Below are positions 8,646-20,408 of a stretch of DNA of 64,000 nt, piece by piece. Below the pieces are notes generated by a model. It had not been told where the DNA came from. It did not search any database and worked only from the letters and a program-made list of their open reading frames with translations. The DNA is from Rhodococcus sp. 105337 (GTDB taxonomy: Bacteria > Actinomycetota > Actinomycetes > Mycobacteriales > Mycobacteriaceae). The position numbers and the translations under genes were made by a program. The stretch is taken from positions 1-64,000 of the forward strand of contig NZ_JABAGQ010000014.1 of NCBI RefSeq assembly GCF_012844225.1, in the 5' to 3' direction. Numbering within the stretch: position 1 is the stretch's first letter; each line of letters begins with the position of its first letter.

Positions 8646-10153
8646 CGGCTGCCTTCCTGCACGGTGTTGAGCACGTTGACGCCGCGCACCAGCACCGACG
8701 GGCACCCGTGGCTGACCGAGGCGACCTGGCCCGGTTGCGCCTTCCCGCAGTTCATGGCGCCGCCGAGTCGCCAGGTGGACGGCCCGCCGACCGCCTCGAG
8801 AGCACCCCAGAACTCGGTGGTGGTCGCCTGATACGCCACGTCGCGGACCTGCCCGACGAGCCGGCCCCCGCGAATCCGGTGGAACTGCTGACCGGTGAAC
8901 TGGAAGTTGTAGCGCTGCATGTCGATCGACCAGCTCCGGTCCCCGACGACGTACAGGCCGTCCTCGACACCGGCGATCAGGTCGGCGGTGCTGCGATCGA
9001 CGACGGGGTCCGGTTGCAGCGAGACGTTCGCCATCCGCTGGATCGGCACATGGTGGGCGGAGTCGGCGTAGGCGCAGCCGTTCGATCGCGCCGCCCCGAG
9101 TTTCGGCGCGAACGCCCGGTCGAGCTGATAGCCGACGAGCACCCCGTCGCGCACCAGATCCCACGACTGGGCGGCGACCCCGTCGTCGTCGAACCCGGTG
9201 GTGGCGAGGCCGTGCGCGGTGGTGCGGTCGGCGGTCACATGCATCGCGTCGCTGCCGTACCGCAACGTGCCCAGCCGGTCCGGGGTCGCGAACGACGTGC
9301 CGGCGTACGCGGCCTCGTAGCCGATCGCCCGGTCGTACTCGGTGGCGTGCCCGACCGATTCGTGGATGGTCAGCCACAGGTTGGTGGGGTCGATCACCAG
9401 GTCCGTCGGACCGGCCGTCACCGACGGTGCCTGCGCTTTCTCGGCCAGCAGGCCGGGGAGCCGGTCCAGTTCGTCCGTCCAGTCCCAGTGGGTGTCGGAA
9501 CTCAGGTACTCCCAGCCGCGCCCGACCGGCGGCGCCAGGGTGCGCATCGACTCGAAGGTGCCCGCCCGGCGGTCCACGGTGACGGCCTCGAGTTGGGGGT
9601 GCACCCGCACCCGCTGCTGGGTGATCGACGATCCGGCCAGATCGGCGTAGAACGTCTGCTCCTTGACCTCCTCCACGCCGGCGGTGACGTGGTCGACGCC
9701 GGCCGCGTCGAGGAGGCGGCGGGAGAAATCGCCGAGCAGCGCCACCTTGTCGGTCGTGGGCACGGCGAACGGGTCGATCTCGTACGAGGAGGTCCACACC
9801 GCGTCCCGGTACACCGGCTCGTCCGCCCATTGCACCGGGTCCCGGTTCAGCGGCCGCACCGCCCGGGCGACCGCCACCGCCCGCGCCGCCGCGTCCGCCG
9901 CCCCCGCCGGTCCCGGCACCGGGTGCGACGCGAACCCCCAGGTGCCGTCGAGGAGGACCCGCACCGCGAGCCCGCAGTCGGTGCCGTCCACCGCGGCCTG
10001 CACCGCTCCGTCGCGCAGCGTCAGCGAGTGGGTGCGTACCCGCTGCACCCGCACGTCGGCATGCGTGGCCCCGGCGGCGCGAGCCACCGACAGTGCCGCA
10101 TCGGCGGCGGCCCGCAGCGGCAGGGCCAGAAAATCGTCGTCCACACCGGTCAC
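8642..10153 (-). CDS. tldD: TldD-type metallopeptidase, catalytic subunit
   Basis: A 503-residue TldD protein. The zinc site HESVGH is at about residues 264-269 (HExxxH). The N-terminal half has the typical ADVRVQRVRTHSLTLRDG strand region, and the C-terminal half ends with the cavity-lining segments characteristic of the family. It is the active member of a TldD/TldE protease cleaving unstructured peptides threaded into the dimer cavity (family knowledge). It is the upstream gene of a two-gene operon with the TldE-like partner. The start at 10153 lies 21 bases after the stop of the TSUP permease gene on the same strand, so all three may be cotranscribed. Confidence 0.92.
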   Translation of the reverse strand: MTGVDDDFLALPLRAAADAALSVARAAGATHADVRVQRVRTHSLTLRDGAVQAAVDGTDCGLAVRVLLDGTWGFASHPVPGPAGAADAAARAVAVARAVRPLNRDPVQWADEPVYRDAVWTSSYEIDPFAVPTTDKVALLGDFSRRLLDAAGVDHVTAGVEEVKEQTFYADLAGSSITQQRVRVHPQLEAVTVDRRAGTFESMRTLAPPVGRGWEYLSSDTHWDWTDELDRLPGLLAEKAQAPSVTAGPTDLVIDPTNLWLTIHESVGHATEYDRAIGYEAAYAGTSFATPDRLGTLRYGSDAMHVTADRTTAHGLATTGFDDDGVAAQSWDLVRDGVLVGYQLDRAFAPKLGAARSNGCAYADSAHHVPIQRMANVSLQPDPVVDRSTADLIAGVEDGLYVVGDRSWSIDMQRYNFQFTGQQFHRIRGGRLVGQVRDVAYQATTTEFWGALEAVGGPSTWRLGGAMNCGKAQPGQVASVSHGCPSVLVRGVNVLNTVQEGSR

Positions 10154-10174
10154 CGGCCTACCGTAGCGACTGTC

Positions 10175-10951
10175 TCACCCGAACTGCTGGAAGCCGAGCC
10201 GCACCGCCATCGCGACGACCACGACCAGCAGCACCACCCGCACGAACCCGGCACCGCGCTGCAACGCCATCCGGGAGCCGAGCATCGACCCGGCGACGTT
10301 GCACACCGCCATGGTCAGCCCGAGGGTCCACCACACGTGCCCGCCGATCGCGAAGACCGCCAGTGCGCCCACGTTCGAACCGAGGTTGATCACCTTCGCC
10401 ATCGCGGCGGACTTGACGAACTCGCTGCCGAGCATCGCCGCGAAGATGAGGATCAGGAAGGTGCCGGTGCCCGGGCCGAGGATGCCGTCGTAGAACCCGA
10501 TCACCGCGGCCGCGCCGACGATCACCGTCACGATGCGTGTCGCGCTGGGGCGGTGCTGCTCCGTTCCGGAGCCGAGCTTGGGCCGGGCCGCGACGAACAC
10601 CGCCACCCCGACGAGCACCACGATCACGATGGGGATGAACACCTCGCGGTCGATCAGCGACACCGCGGCCGCGCCCGCCCCGGCGAAGACCGCCGCGACC
10701 AGCGCGGCCGGCGCCAGCACCGACCACCGCAACGGAATCCGGCGCGCGAAGGTCCACACCGCCGCGCCGGTCCCGAAGATCGCGGTGAGCTTGTTGGTGC
10801 CCAGCGCCGCCTGCGGCGCCAACTGAGGCGCGACCAGCAGCAACGCCGGCAACAAGATCAGCCCGCCGCCGCCGACCACCGCATCGACCCATCCGGCGGC
10901 CGTCGCCGCGGCCAGCAGCACGGCCCAGTCGCCCACATCCATGCGCGCCAT
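10175..10951 (-). CDS. TSUP family permease (TauE/SafE, sulfite/organosulfonate export type)
   Basis: A 258-residue polytopic membrane protein with about eight hydrophobic segments in two homologous halves: the first half has AGWVDAVVGGGGLILLPALLL and the second AVIGFYDGILGPGTGTFLIL. These are the duplicated signature helices of the TauE/SafE (TSUP) family. Members move sulfite, sulfoacetate or other small anions across the cytoplasmic membrane; the substrate is not determinable. I chose ATG 10951 (MARMDVGDW); an in-frame ATG at 11014 would add a charged 21-residue extension. It is divergent from the fxsA-like gene, with the shared promoter region at 10952-11096. Confidence 0.87.
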   Translation of the reverse strand: MARMDVGDWAVLLAAATAAGWVDAVVGGGGLILLPALLLVAPQLAPQAALGTNKLTAIFGTGAAVWTFARRIPLRWSVLAPAALVAAVFAGAGAAAVSLIDREVFIPIVIVVLVGVAVFVAARPKLGSGTEQHRPSATRIVTVIVGAAAVIGFYDGILGPGTGTFLILIFAAMLGSEFVKSAAMAKVINLGSNVGALAVFAIGGHVWWTLGLTMAVCNVAGSMLGSRMALQRGAGFVRVVLLVVVVAMAVRLGFQQFG

Positions 10952-11096
10952 TCGATCATGGGGCGAGCACACCGACCGGATCGCCTCCGCGTCTGTGCGC
11001 CGCGCCGGGAGCAAACTCGGCTTCTCGTACGTTGAACAAACGAGTCCCTCACCCGAGAGACGTTCGCGCCGGACCCGGCGTACGGAAGGACCCCGC

Positions 11097-11660
11097 GTGT
11101 ACCTGTTGCTGTTCGTCGTCTACGTCGCCGCGGAGATCGCTGTGCTGGCCTGGCTCGGCTCCACCGTCGGCGCCCTCGCCACCGTGCTGATCTTCCTGGC
11201 TGTCAACGTCGCCGGGTATCTGGTGCTCGGCGCCCAGGGCCGCCGCGCGCTGCGCGGACTCGGCCGGCTCCGCAGTGGCCCCCTCCCGCCCACCGGCTCA
11301 CCCGACAAGATGCTCACCGACGGTGCGCTCATCGGCGCCGGAGCCGGCCTCGTGCTGCTTCCCGGCTTGATCACCACCGTCCTGGGCATCGTGCTGCTGC
11401 TGCCGAGCCGCGCACTGCTCCGCCCGGTGGTGCGCGCCGTGGCCGCCCGCACCGCCCGCACCCACGCCGCCACCTGGCGCGGACAACGCCTGGTGGTGGT
11501 CGACGGTCAGGTCGTCGAGAACACCGTCGTCGGGGCGGCGCCCCATCTGCCCGGTGGCCCCGGCCGCGGCCCCGTCGGCACGACCCGGCCGGACGTGGTG
11601 GACGGCGAAATCCTCGAAGGGGAGATCGTCGAGACCCCGCGGCAGCCCCGCCGCCCGTGA
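11097..11660 (+). CDS. fxsA: FxsA family membrane protein
   Basis: A 187-residue FxsA-type protein. Hydrophobic segments at residues 1-18, 22-45 and around 72-100 contain the conserved LTDGALIGAGAGLVLLPGLIT and the following LLPSRALLR. The C-terminal 80 residues are hydrophilic and predicted cytoplasmic. In E. coli FxsA is a membrane protein that relieves phage exclusion when overproduced; the actinobacterial role is unknown. The start is GTG 11097, preceded by GGAAGGA. It opens the conserved fxsA - amidohydrolase - lnt - ppm1 series, in the same relative position as in mycobacteria. Confidence 0.9.
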   Translation: MYLLLFVVYVAAEIAVLAWLGSTVGALATVLIFLAVNVAGYLVLGAQGRRALRGLGRLRSGPLPPTGSPDKMLTDGALIGAGAGLVLLPGLITTVLGIVLLLPSRALLRPVVRAVAARTARTHAATWRGQRLVVVDGQVVENTVVGAAPHLPGGPGRGPVGTTRPDVVDGEILEGEIVETPRQPRRP

Positions 11661-11679
11661 CGGGGCAGACTGGGCAGTT

Positions 11680-13290
11680 GTGAGTCCAGCACCGCACACC
11701 CAGCTCTTCGTCGGCGGCCGCATCTACAGTGCGAGCGCACCCGACGCCACCGCGATGGCCGTCACGGACGGAACGATCGTGTGGGTCGGGCAGGACCGCA
11801 CCGGACGCGTCCTGCACCCCGACGCCGAGATCGTCGACCTCGACGGCGCGTTCGTCGCACCGGGATTCGTCGACACCCACGTGCATGTCACCGCCCACGG
11901 GCTCGCCCTGACCGGACTGGACCTCACCGGCGCCGCGAACCGTGACGACGTGCTCCGCCGGGTAGGGGAGTACGCCGCCGGCCGCGACGACGCCGTGATC
12001 TGGGGCCACGGCTGGGACGAAACCCGCTGGCCCGATCCCACCCCGCCCACCACCGACGAACTCGACGCCGCCGCACCCGGCCGCCTGGTGTACCTGGGAC
12101 GGATCGACGCACATTCGGCGGCGGCCTCCACGGCGCTGCGCGTCGCCGCCGGCGCGCTCGACATGCTCGGCGGCTACCACCCGCAGCGCCCGGTCACCGC
12201 CGCAGCCCACCACGCGGTGCGCGCCGCGGCCCGCACCGGGCTCACCGCACCGCAACGGGCCGAGGCCCGCACCGCCGCGCTCGACGACTTCGCCGCGCAC
12301 GGCATCGTCGCCGTCCACGAATGCGGCGGCCCCGACATCTCCGGCCGCGACGACTTCACTGAACTGCTCGCCACCGACCACCCGGTGGAGGTGCGCGGCT
12401 ACTGGGGACAGGCGGTCCGCACCGCCGACGACGCCACCGCCCTGCTCGCCGCGACCGGTGCGCACGCACTCGGCGGTGACCTGTTCGTGGACGGCGCGTT
12501 CGGATCGCACACCGCGTGGCTCGCCGCACCGTACGCAGACCGGCCGGACTGCCACGGCACCGCGTACCTGAGCACCGAGGAACTCGCCGACCACGTGCGG
12601 GCCTGCACCACCGCCGGCATCCAGGCCGGATTCCACGTCATCGGGGACGCCGCCGTCGCCGCCACCGTGGCGGCATTCGACGCGGTCGCCGCAGAACTGG
12701 GCGGACCGGCGGTCGGTGCACGCGGCCACCGCCTCGAGCATGTCGAGTCCATCACCGGCCCACAAGCCGAACAGCTCGCCCGGTACGGCGTGATCGCCAG
12801 CATGCAACCGATGTTCGACGCATTGTGGGGCGGACCCGACGCGATGTACGCCCAGCGCCTGGGCACGGCGCGCGCCGCGACCCTCAACGCGTTCGCCGGT
12901 ATCGCCTCGACCGGGATGTCCCTCGCGTTCGGTTCCGACGCGCCGGTGACTCCGCCCCGGCCCTGGCAGATGCTGCGCGCCGCAGTGCATCACCGCACCC
13001 CCGGAAGCGGCATCTCACCGCGAGCCGCATTCGCCGCCTCGACCCGCGGTGCGTGGCGCGCCGGTGGCGTGCGCGACGGGATGGCCGGAACTCTCGATCC
13101 GGGTGCCCCGGCGTCGTACGCGCTGTGGGAGGCGGGGGACCTGGTGATACGCGCCCCCAAGGACAGCGTGCAGCGCTGGTCGACCGACCCGCGCTCGCGG
13201 GTCGCGCCGCTGCCCGACCTCGCCGACGGCACCGACGATCCGGTACTGGTGCGCAGCGTGCACCGGGGCCACGTCGTGTACGCACGGTGA
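11680..13290 (+). CDS. Amidohydrolase family 3 (YtcJ-like) metal-dependent hydrolase
   Basis: A 536-residue amidohydrolase of the YtcJ-like (amidohydrolase_3) group. The metal-binding HxH motif is in GFVDTHVHVTAHG, a later metal histidine in FHVIGDAAVAATV, and a catalytic-type aspartate in FGSDAPVTPPRPW. The N-terminal strand FVGGRIYSASAPD belongs to the small beta-sandwich domain. It hydrolyses an amide or imide bond; the substrate is unknown. I chose GTG 11680, 17 bases after the fxsA stop, because it gives the expected N-terminus. Its stop overlaps the lnt start (GTGA), so the two are coupled, suggesting expression with the lipoprotein/mannolipid genes rather than a shared reaction. Confidence 0.86.
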   Translation: MSPAPHTQLFVGGRIYSASAPDATAMAVTDGTIVWVGQDRTGRVLHPDAEIVDLDGAFVAPGFVDTHVHVTAHGLALTGLDLTGAANRDDVLRRVGEYAAGRDDAVIWGHGWDETRWPDPTPPTTDELDAAAPGRLVYLGRIDAHSAAASTALRVAAGALDMLGGYHPQRPVTAAAHHAVRAAARTGLTAPQRAEARTAALDDFAAHGIVAVHECGGPDISGRDDFTELLATDHPVEVRGYWGQAVRTADDATALLAATGAHALGGDLFVDGAFGSHTAWLAAPYADRPDCHGTAYLSTEELADHVRACTTAGIQAGFHVIGDAAVAATVAAFDAVAAELGGPAVGARGHRLEHVESITGPQAEQLARYGVIASMQPMFDALWGGPDAMYAQRLGTARAATLNAFAGIASTGMSLAFGSDAPVTPPRPWQMLRAAVHHRTPGSGISPRAAFAASTRGAWRAGGVRDGMAGTLDPGAPASYALWEAGDLVIRAPKDSVQRWSTDPRSRVAPLPDLADGTDDPVLVRSVHRGHVVYAR

Positions 13291-14921
13291 CCGCACCGGC
13301 CGGCCCGACACGGAGGCGGACCGCCACCGTGGTGGGCCTGCGGATGGCCGCGGCGCTGCTCGCCGGAGTGCTGCTGTTCGCAAGCTTCCCGCCGCGACCG
13401 CTGTGGTTCCTCGCACCGGTCGGCATCGCCCTGCTCACCGCGGTACTCACGGTGCAACCGATGCGGCGACGCGCCGGTTTCGGATACGGCTACCTCGCCG
13501 GACTCGGGTTCCTGGTACCGCTGCTGCCCTGGGTAGGGGTCTATGTGGGGCCGCTGCCGTGGCTGGCGCTCGCCGCCGCGGAGGCGGTGTTCGTCGGCCT
13601 GTTCGGGGCACTGGCGGTGCATCTGCGCACCCTGCCCGCTGCGCCGCTGTGGATCGCGGCAGCGTGGAGCGCCACCGAATTCGCGCGCGCGTCGGTACCC
13701 TTCGGCGGATTCCCGTGGGGGCGGCTCGCGTTCGGGCAGCCCGACGGGGTGCTCGTGTCCCTCGCCGCGCTCGGCGGCGCCCCGCTCGTGTCGTTTGCCG
13801 TGGCGCTGACCGGCACCGGTCTGGCCGCGTTGGTCTCGGTCGTCGTGCGCAGCAACGGTGCCCGCCTCGACCGGCGGGGCGCCGTGCGGGCCGCGGCGTG
13901 GGCGGCGCTCGCGCCCCTGGCCGCGCTGGCGGTGTGGCCGCTGCTGCGCACCGACCCCGCCGACTCGCCGGTGGTGACGGTCGCGGCGATCCAGGGCAGC
14001 GTGCCGCGACTGGGCCTCGACTTCAACGCACAACGCAAAGCGGTGCTCGACAATCACGTGGCGCGGACCCTGGAACTGGCCGCGGACGTGCGCGCCGGCG
14101 CGGTGCCGCAACCCGATGTGGTGATCTGGCCGGAGAACGCGTCCGATATCGACCCGCTGCGCAATGCCGACGCCGCCCGCGACATCACGGCCGCGGCGGC
14201 AGCGGTACAGGCGCCGATCCTGGTCGGCACGGTGCTGCGCAACGACGACGGCACCACCAGCAACTCGGTGATCGTGTGGGACCCGCAAGCCGGACCCGGA
14301 GAGCAGCACGACAAACGGATCATCCAGCCGTTCGGGGAGTATCTGCCCTACCGCTCGTTCTTCCGTCTGTTCTCCGAGTACGCCGACCGGGCGGGCAACT
14401 TCGTACCCGGCGACGGGGACGGGGCGGTCACCGCGGACGGCATCACCATCGGGGTCGCGACCTGCTACGAGGTCGCCTTCGACCGGGCGTTCTCCGATTC
14501 GGTGGACGCGGGTGCGCAACTGCTCGCGGTGCCCACCAACAACGCGACCTTCGGCGACACCGAGATGACGTATCAGCAGCTGGCGATGTCACGGGTGCGG
14601 GCGGTCGAACACGGCCGCACCGTTGTGGTCGCCGCCACCAGCGGGGTCAGCGCCATCGTCGATCCGGACGGGTCGGTGCAGCAACGCACCCCGCTGTTCG
14701 AGCCCGCAGCCCTGGTGGCGCAGGTGCCGTTGCGGGCAGACGTTACGCTGGCAAGTCGGCTCGGACCGATCCCGGAGCTCGTGCTCTGTGTCGGTGCCGT
14801 GGTCGCCGCCGGTCTCGCCCTCGTGCGTAGCCGACGTCAGAACGCCGGTCCGGGAGCAGACCCCGCGCCCGGCACCGCAGGAGCACCGGCCCCCGGCCGG
14901 TTCGACAGGGAGGACCTTTGA
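13287..14921 (+). CDS. lnt: Apolipoprotein N-acyltransferase
   Basis: A 544-residue Lnt that adds the third acyl chain to the N-terminal cysteine of lipoproteins in the cytoplasmic membrane. About six membrane helices fill residues 20-230 ([21 protein letters not shown] and others). A nitrilase-like periplasmic domain (about 235-490) follows, with the Glu of WPENAS, the Lys of [15 protein letters not shown] and the nucleophile Cys of [10 protein letters not shown], plus a last helix near residues 495-515. In mycobacteria the Lnt domain is fused to, or adjoins, the Ppm1 synthase. Here the genes are separate but overlap (ATGA at 14918-14921). GTG 13287 overlaps the amidohydrolase stop. Confidence 0.94.
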   Translation: MTAPAGPTRRRTATVVGLRMAAALLAGVLLFASFPPRPLWFLAPVGIALLTAVLTVQPMRRRAGFGYGYLAGLGFLVPLLPWVGVYVGPLPWLALAAAEAVFVGLFGALAVHLRTLPAAPLWIAAAWSATEFARASVPFGGFPWGRLAFGQPDGVLVSLAALGGAPLVSFAVALTGTGLAALVSVVVRSNGARLDRRGAVRAAAWAALAPLAALAVWPLLRTDPADSPVVTVAAIQGSVPRLGLDFNAQRKAVLDNHVARTLELAADVRAGAVPQPDVVIWPENASDIDPLRNADAARDITAAAAAVQAPILVGTVLRNDDGTTSNSVIVWDPQAGPGEQHDKRIIQPFGEYLPYRSFFRLFSEYADRAGNFVPGDGDGAVTADGITIGVATCYEVAFDRAFSDSVDAGAQLLAVPTNNATFGDTEMTYQQLAMSRVRAVEHGRTVVVAATSGVSAIVDPDGSVQQRTPLFEPAALVAQVPLRADVTLASRLGPIPELVLCVGAVVAAGLALVRSRRQNAGPGADPAPGTAGAPAPGRFDREDL

Positions 14922-15700
14922 TGGCATCGGCGACGCCGGCCGGGAACGACAGCGCACCCAGCGCCCGCACCCTGGTGATCATTCCGACGTACAACGAGCG
15001 CGACAACATCGGTCGGATCGTCGAGCGGCTGCACGCCGCCCTGCCCGGCACCGACGTGCTGATCGTCGACGACGGCAGCCCCGACGGCACCGGTGCGATC
15101 GCCGACGGCCTCGCCGCCGCGGACGACCGCATCCACGTGATGCACCGCACCGAGAAGAACGGGCTCGGCGCCGCGTACATCGCCGGGTTCCGATGGGGAC
15201 TGGACCGCGACTACACCGTGCTGGTGGAGATGGACGCCGACGGCAGCCACGCCCCCGAACAGCTGCATCTGCTGCTCGAGCGCGTCGACGCGGGCGCCGA
15301 TCTGGTGCTCGGCTCCCGGTACGTGCCGGGTGGCACCGTGGTGAACTGGCCGTGGCACCGCGAGGTGCTCTCGCGCGGCGGCAACATCTATTCGCGTCTC
15401 GCGCTCGGGGTGAACGTCAGCGACATCACCGGGGGATACCGCGCCTACCGGCGCGAGGTGCTCGAAACCCTCGATCTCGACGCGATCGCCTCCCACGGCT
15501 ACTGCTTCCAGGTGGATCTGGCGTGGCGGACGCTGCAGGCGGGGTTCACCGTCGCCGAGGTGCCGATCACGTTCACCGAACGGGAGATCGGGGAGTCGAA
15601 GATGAGCGGGAACATCGTGCAGGAGGCATTGCTGCGGGTGACGCTGTGGGGGCTGCGCAGCCGCTACGAGCGGGTGCGGGCGCTGCTGCAGCGCAACTGA
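14921..15700 (+). CDS. ppm1: Polyprenol monophosphomannose synthase (GT2)
   Basis: A 259-residue GT2 glycosyltransferase that makes polyprenyl-phospho-mannose from GDP-mannose and polyprenol phosphate; this is the mannose donor for lipomannan, lipoarabinomannan and protein mannosylation. The Rossmann-like start [16 protein letters not shown], the first acidic motif [14 protein letters not shown], the catalytic DxD-type [14 protein letters not shown] and the acceptor motif [12 protein letters not shown] are all present. No membrane domain occurs, as in mycobacterial Ppm1/D2. It is coupled to lnt. In mycobacteria rbpA lies right beside this gene; here the pap-aurF operon (15722-20148) separates them. 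It would feed donors to GT87 enzymes such as the one at 49990. Confidence 0.95.
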   Translation: MASATPAGNDSAPSARTLVIIPTYNERDNIGRIVERLHAALPGTDVLIVDDGSPDGTGAIADGLAAADDRIHVMHRTEKNGLGAAYIAGFRWGLDRDYTVLVEMDADGSHAPEQLHLLLERVDAGADLVLGSRYVPGGTVVNWPWHREVLSRGGNIYSRLALGVNVSDITGGYRAYRREVLETLDLDAIASHGYCFQVDLAWRTLQAGFTVAEVPITFTEREIGESKMSGNIVQEALLRVTLWGLRSRYERVRALLQRN

Positions 15701-15721
15701 CCGCCCGCCCAGCCGCGCACG

Positions 15722-16723
15722 TCAGGACCGGCCTCGCCGGGCACGGTGCGCGTCGAACGTGTCGCCGGCGCCGACGGACGCACACAGGCGGCGGATCGCG
15801 CTGCAGTCCTGTACCACCGGTTGGTGCGCGGTCGCCGCGGCGGTGTCCGCGATCAGTTCCCGGCCGCCGGGGACCTGTTCGTGCGCGACGATCGCCGCCC
15901 AGGTGGTCATGTCGCCGCCGGTGAAGGCATCGACCCCGGCGGCGAGCGCGTCGAACAACAACTCACGGTCTGCGGCGTCCAGTTCGGTGAACACCGTGGT
16001 GAACAATTCCCCGGTGAGGGTGGCGTGGCACAGTTCGTCGCGCCGGTGGACCGCGACGGTGGCCCGGTTGACCGGTTGCACGGTCTCGTCGCCGGTGAAC
16101 AGCGCGAGATACGCGCTGATCGACGTCTCGGCGACCGTGGTGAACGCCAGTTGCACCAGCGCCGCGTGCCGCGGATCGACGGCGCGCTGCAACTCCGCGC
16201 GGTGTGCGCGCAGGGTGCGGCACGCGGGGAGCACCGCGTCGGGCAATGCCCAGCCACGCCCGCGGCGGGTGAGCGCATTGGCGTTCTGGTGCATGAGGGT
16301 GTGGTACTGCTCGTCGACCATCGCCTGCATCACCCCGACGACCACGGTGTCCGGCGGAGCGAGACCGAACACGTCGGAGGTGATCAGCCCGAAACCGGGA
16401 TTGACCACGTACTGCTCGATGTCGATGACGTTCTTGTTGTAGGCGATCCACCCCCACGCCCGCAGCCGCGCGCGGGCGGGCTCGTCGAGTGCGAGGTACC
16501 GGGGATGGGTGTGGAACGGCAGCAGGGTGTCGGGGAAATCGTCGCGCGCGGGTTCGAACAGCGCATCCAGGTCGGGTTCGGATTTCTTCACCGCGGCGCG
16601 CCGCGGCCACGACCGGGTCAGGCCGCGAATCACCGCGGCGGCGACCGGGTCGCCGGTGTCGTGGCCGGGAAGCTCCGGGGGCCGCAACCGGGCCCGCAGC
16701 TTCGCGGCGTCGCGATCGGTCAT
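15722..16723 (-). CDS. AurF/CmlI-type diiron arylamine N-oxygenase
   Basis: A 333-residue non-haem diiron N-oxygenase of the AurF family, which oxidises aryl amines to hydroxylamine and nitro groups (AurF on p-aminobenzoate; CmlI on an arylamine in chloramphenicol synthesis). All seven iron ligands expected from AurF can be placed: E103, E138, H141, E199, H226, E230 and H233. Their spacings (35, 3, 58, 27, 4, 3) are nearly those I recall for AurF (E101, E136, H139, E196, H223, E227, H230). ATG 16723 overlaps the stop of the papC-like gene, making it the last gene of a four-gene operon that produces an aryl-amine amino acid precursor. N-oxygenation of p-aminophenylalanine or a derivative is therefore the leading hypothesis; PABA is the alternative substrate. 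Confidence 0.88.
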   Translation of the reverse strand: MTDRDAAKLRARLRPPELPGHDTGDPVAAAVIRGLTRSWPRRAAVKKSEPDLDALFEPARDDFPDTLLPFHTHPRYLALDEPARARLRAWGWIAYNKNVIDIEQYVVNPGFGLITSDVFGLAPPDTVVVGVMQAMVDEQYHTLMHQNANALTRRGRGWALPDAVLPACRTLRAHRAELQRAVDPRHAALVQLAFTTVAETSISAYLALFTGDETVQPVNRATVAVHRRDELCHATLTGELFTTVFTELDAADRELLFDALAAGVDAFTGGDMTTWAAIVAHEQVPGGRELIADTAAATAHQPVVQDCSAIRRLCASVGAGDTFDAHRARRGRS

Positions 16724-17642
16724 GGCGACACCCCGTTTCGCACGGCGTCCGGTGCGTGCAGGTCCGACGGGAGCAGGCCGAACAGTTCCCCGCACAGTGC
16801 CCGGTACTGCTCGCGGTCGTCGCCGAGGGCGCGGTAGCCGCGTGCGGTCAGCGCCGCGAACCGGTCGGGGTCCTCGGCCGCGTCGAGGTCGTCCAGGGCG
16901 GCGCGCAGGGCGCGGCGGGCGTCCGCGGCGTACGGATTGGCCACCTGGATCTCGTGATACACCGCCGGTGTGCCGGACGCGATCCGGGCGAGCAGTGCCC
17001 GCAGCAGCACGTGCGGCGGGGGAGCGGCGGTCGCGGCCGTCGGTGGTCCCAGCCGGTCGAGGGCACCGCCGAAAGCGAGAACCACCGCGTGGGTCAGCGC
17101 CTGAGTGGTCGCCGTCGCGCGGTCGTGCTCGGCGGCGCCGACCTCCACGACCCGCGCACCCCAGCGGCCTACCGCGTCGACGAACGCCCCGACTGCGGGG
17201 CCGTCCCGGTGCCGCACCGCGAGTACGGGGCGCCCGGCCCAGCCGAGCGCCGGAGCGAACATCGGATTGATACCGAGCGCCTCCCGGTCCGGCAGGCCGG
17301 TACCCAGCGCCGCAGCGAACGGGGTTTTCACCGACAACGTCTCTACCAGCAGCGCCTCGGGGCGCAGCAACCCGGCCAGGGCGGGCAGCGCGGCCACGGC
17401 GACGGCGTCGGGGACGGCGAGGATCACCGTCGGCGCCGCGCGCACCGCCGCCGCGACGTCCGGGGTGGGCGCGGCGATGTCACCGGGCAGCACCGCGGCG
17501 CCGGCTGTGCCGGTCGTCGGGGCCGGAGCGCCGGGGTCGATCGCCAGCACGCGGTGGCCGTCGCCGGACAGGGCCGCGGTGAGCATCGCGCCGACCGCAC
17601 CGCAGCCCCCCGCCACGACGACGCGGCCTGGTCCGCCGGCGG

Positions 17643-17646
<4 letters not shown>
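16720..17646 (-). CDS. papC: Prephenate dehydrogenase family protein, probable 4-amino-4-deoxyprephenate dehydrogenase (PapC type)
   Basis: A 308-residue TyrA-like dehydrogenase. An N-terminal NAD-binding Rossmann fold begins RVVVAGGCGAVGAMLTAAL, followed by the helix-rich TyrA domain (about residues 150-290) with the prephenate-type ALGINPMFAP segment and a conserved histidine near VYHEIQ. Wedged between an ADC synthase and an N-oxygenase, it most probably oxidises and decarboxylates 4-amino-4-deoxyprephenate to p-aminophenylpyruvate, as PapC does in pristinamycin synthesis. A normal prephenate dehydrogenase cannot be excluded from the protein alone. It starts at GTG 17646 (GTGA overlap with papA) and its stop overlaps the aurF start. 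Confidence 0.85.
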
Positions 17647-19766
<2,120 letters not shown>

Positions 19767-19773
19767 GGCGGCC

Positions 19774-20148
19774 TCAGATCTGGGGGTCCCCGGAGCGCGC
19801 CGGGCGCGGACCGGTGTCGGCGCCCGCGGCGGCGACGATGTCGTCTTCGAGCCGGCAGGCTTCTCCGATGAGCAGGGTGTAGAGCGCTTCGACGAAGTCG
19901 CCGGACAGTCCATTACGGTGCGCGTAGTCCTGGGCTCGGCGATGCACAGCCTGCATCCGGCCGGGTTGGAGCACCGCGATGTTGTGGCGCCGTTTGATTT
20001 CCGCGACGCGGGCGCAGAGCGCCAGCCGGTCGCGGACGTCGTCGAGCAGTGCGCGGTCGACTCGGTCGAGTTCGGTGCGCAGAGCGTCGAGTTCGGTTTC
20101 CGGTGTCGGTGCGGTCGTCGTATCCGCCGCGGTATGCCTGTCGTTCAC
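19774..20148 (-). CDS. papB: AroQ-class chorismate mutase, probable 4-amino-4-deoxychorismate mutase (PapB type)
   Basis: A 124-residue all-helical AroQ chorismate mutase. The first helix, LDALRTELDRVDRALLDDV, is followed by the arginine/lysine pair in RDRLALCARVAEIKRRHN, the typical VLQPGRMQAVHRRA segment, and a last helix with LYTLLIGEACRLEDD. It rearranges chorismate to prephenate or, in this context, aminodeoxychorismate to aminodeoxyprephenate as PapB does. It is the first gene of papB-papA-papC-aurF, starting at GTG 20148 behind a modest GGGGTGAG. The promoter must lie in the 200-bp less GC-rich stretch upstream (20150-20348), separated from rbpA by a hairpin. Confidence 0.87.
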   Translation of the reverse strand: MNDRHTAADTTTAPTPETELDALRTELDRVDRALLDDVRDRLALCARVAEIKRRHNIAVLQPGRMQAVHRRAQDYAHRNGLSGDFVEALYTLLIGEACRLEDDIVAAAGADTGPRPARSGDPQI

Positions 20149-20348
20149 GTGCGCTCACCCCTGTACAGCCCCCGGGGGTGGGGGTCGGATCGTGAAGTGT
20201 TCGACGGTGCCCGACTCGTCGGTTGGTATTCGCTCATGATTGCACGCAGCCGAACGGGGTGCCGACAATTGATGGATTTGTGCCACTCCGGCAATGCAAT
20301 TGCGTCCGGGACGGAAAAGCGTGCCGGCCGATACCGCAGACAAAAGGC

Positions 20349-20385
20349 GAATGCCGTTGCGGGAACAATTCCCGCAACGGCATTC
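20349..20385. terminator. Strong hairpin downstream of rbpA and upstream of the pap operon
   Basis: A perfect 16-bp inverted repeat (arms GAATGCCGTTGCGGGA at 20349-20364 and its complement at 20370-20385) with a 5-nt loop ACAAT. It starts 24 bases beyond the rbpA stop on the minus strand and so fits an intrinsic terminator for rbpA that isolates the following pap operon from read-through. Confidence 0.85.
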
Positions 20386-20408
20386 GGAGGTGGTGCTGGC
20401 CGGGCCTG

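Noticed and set aside
7275-10153. TldD/TldE pair as part of a peptide-maturation (RiPP) cluster
   Set aside because: No precursor peptide or modification enzyme seen around it; the general protease role is the simpler reading.
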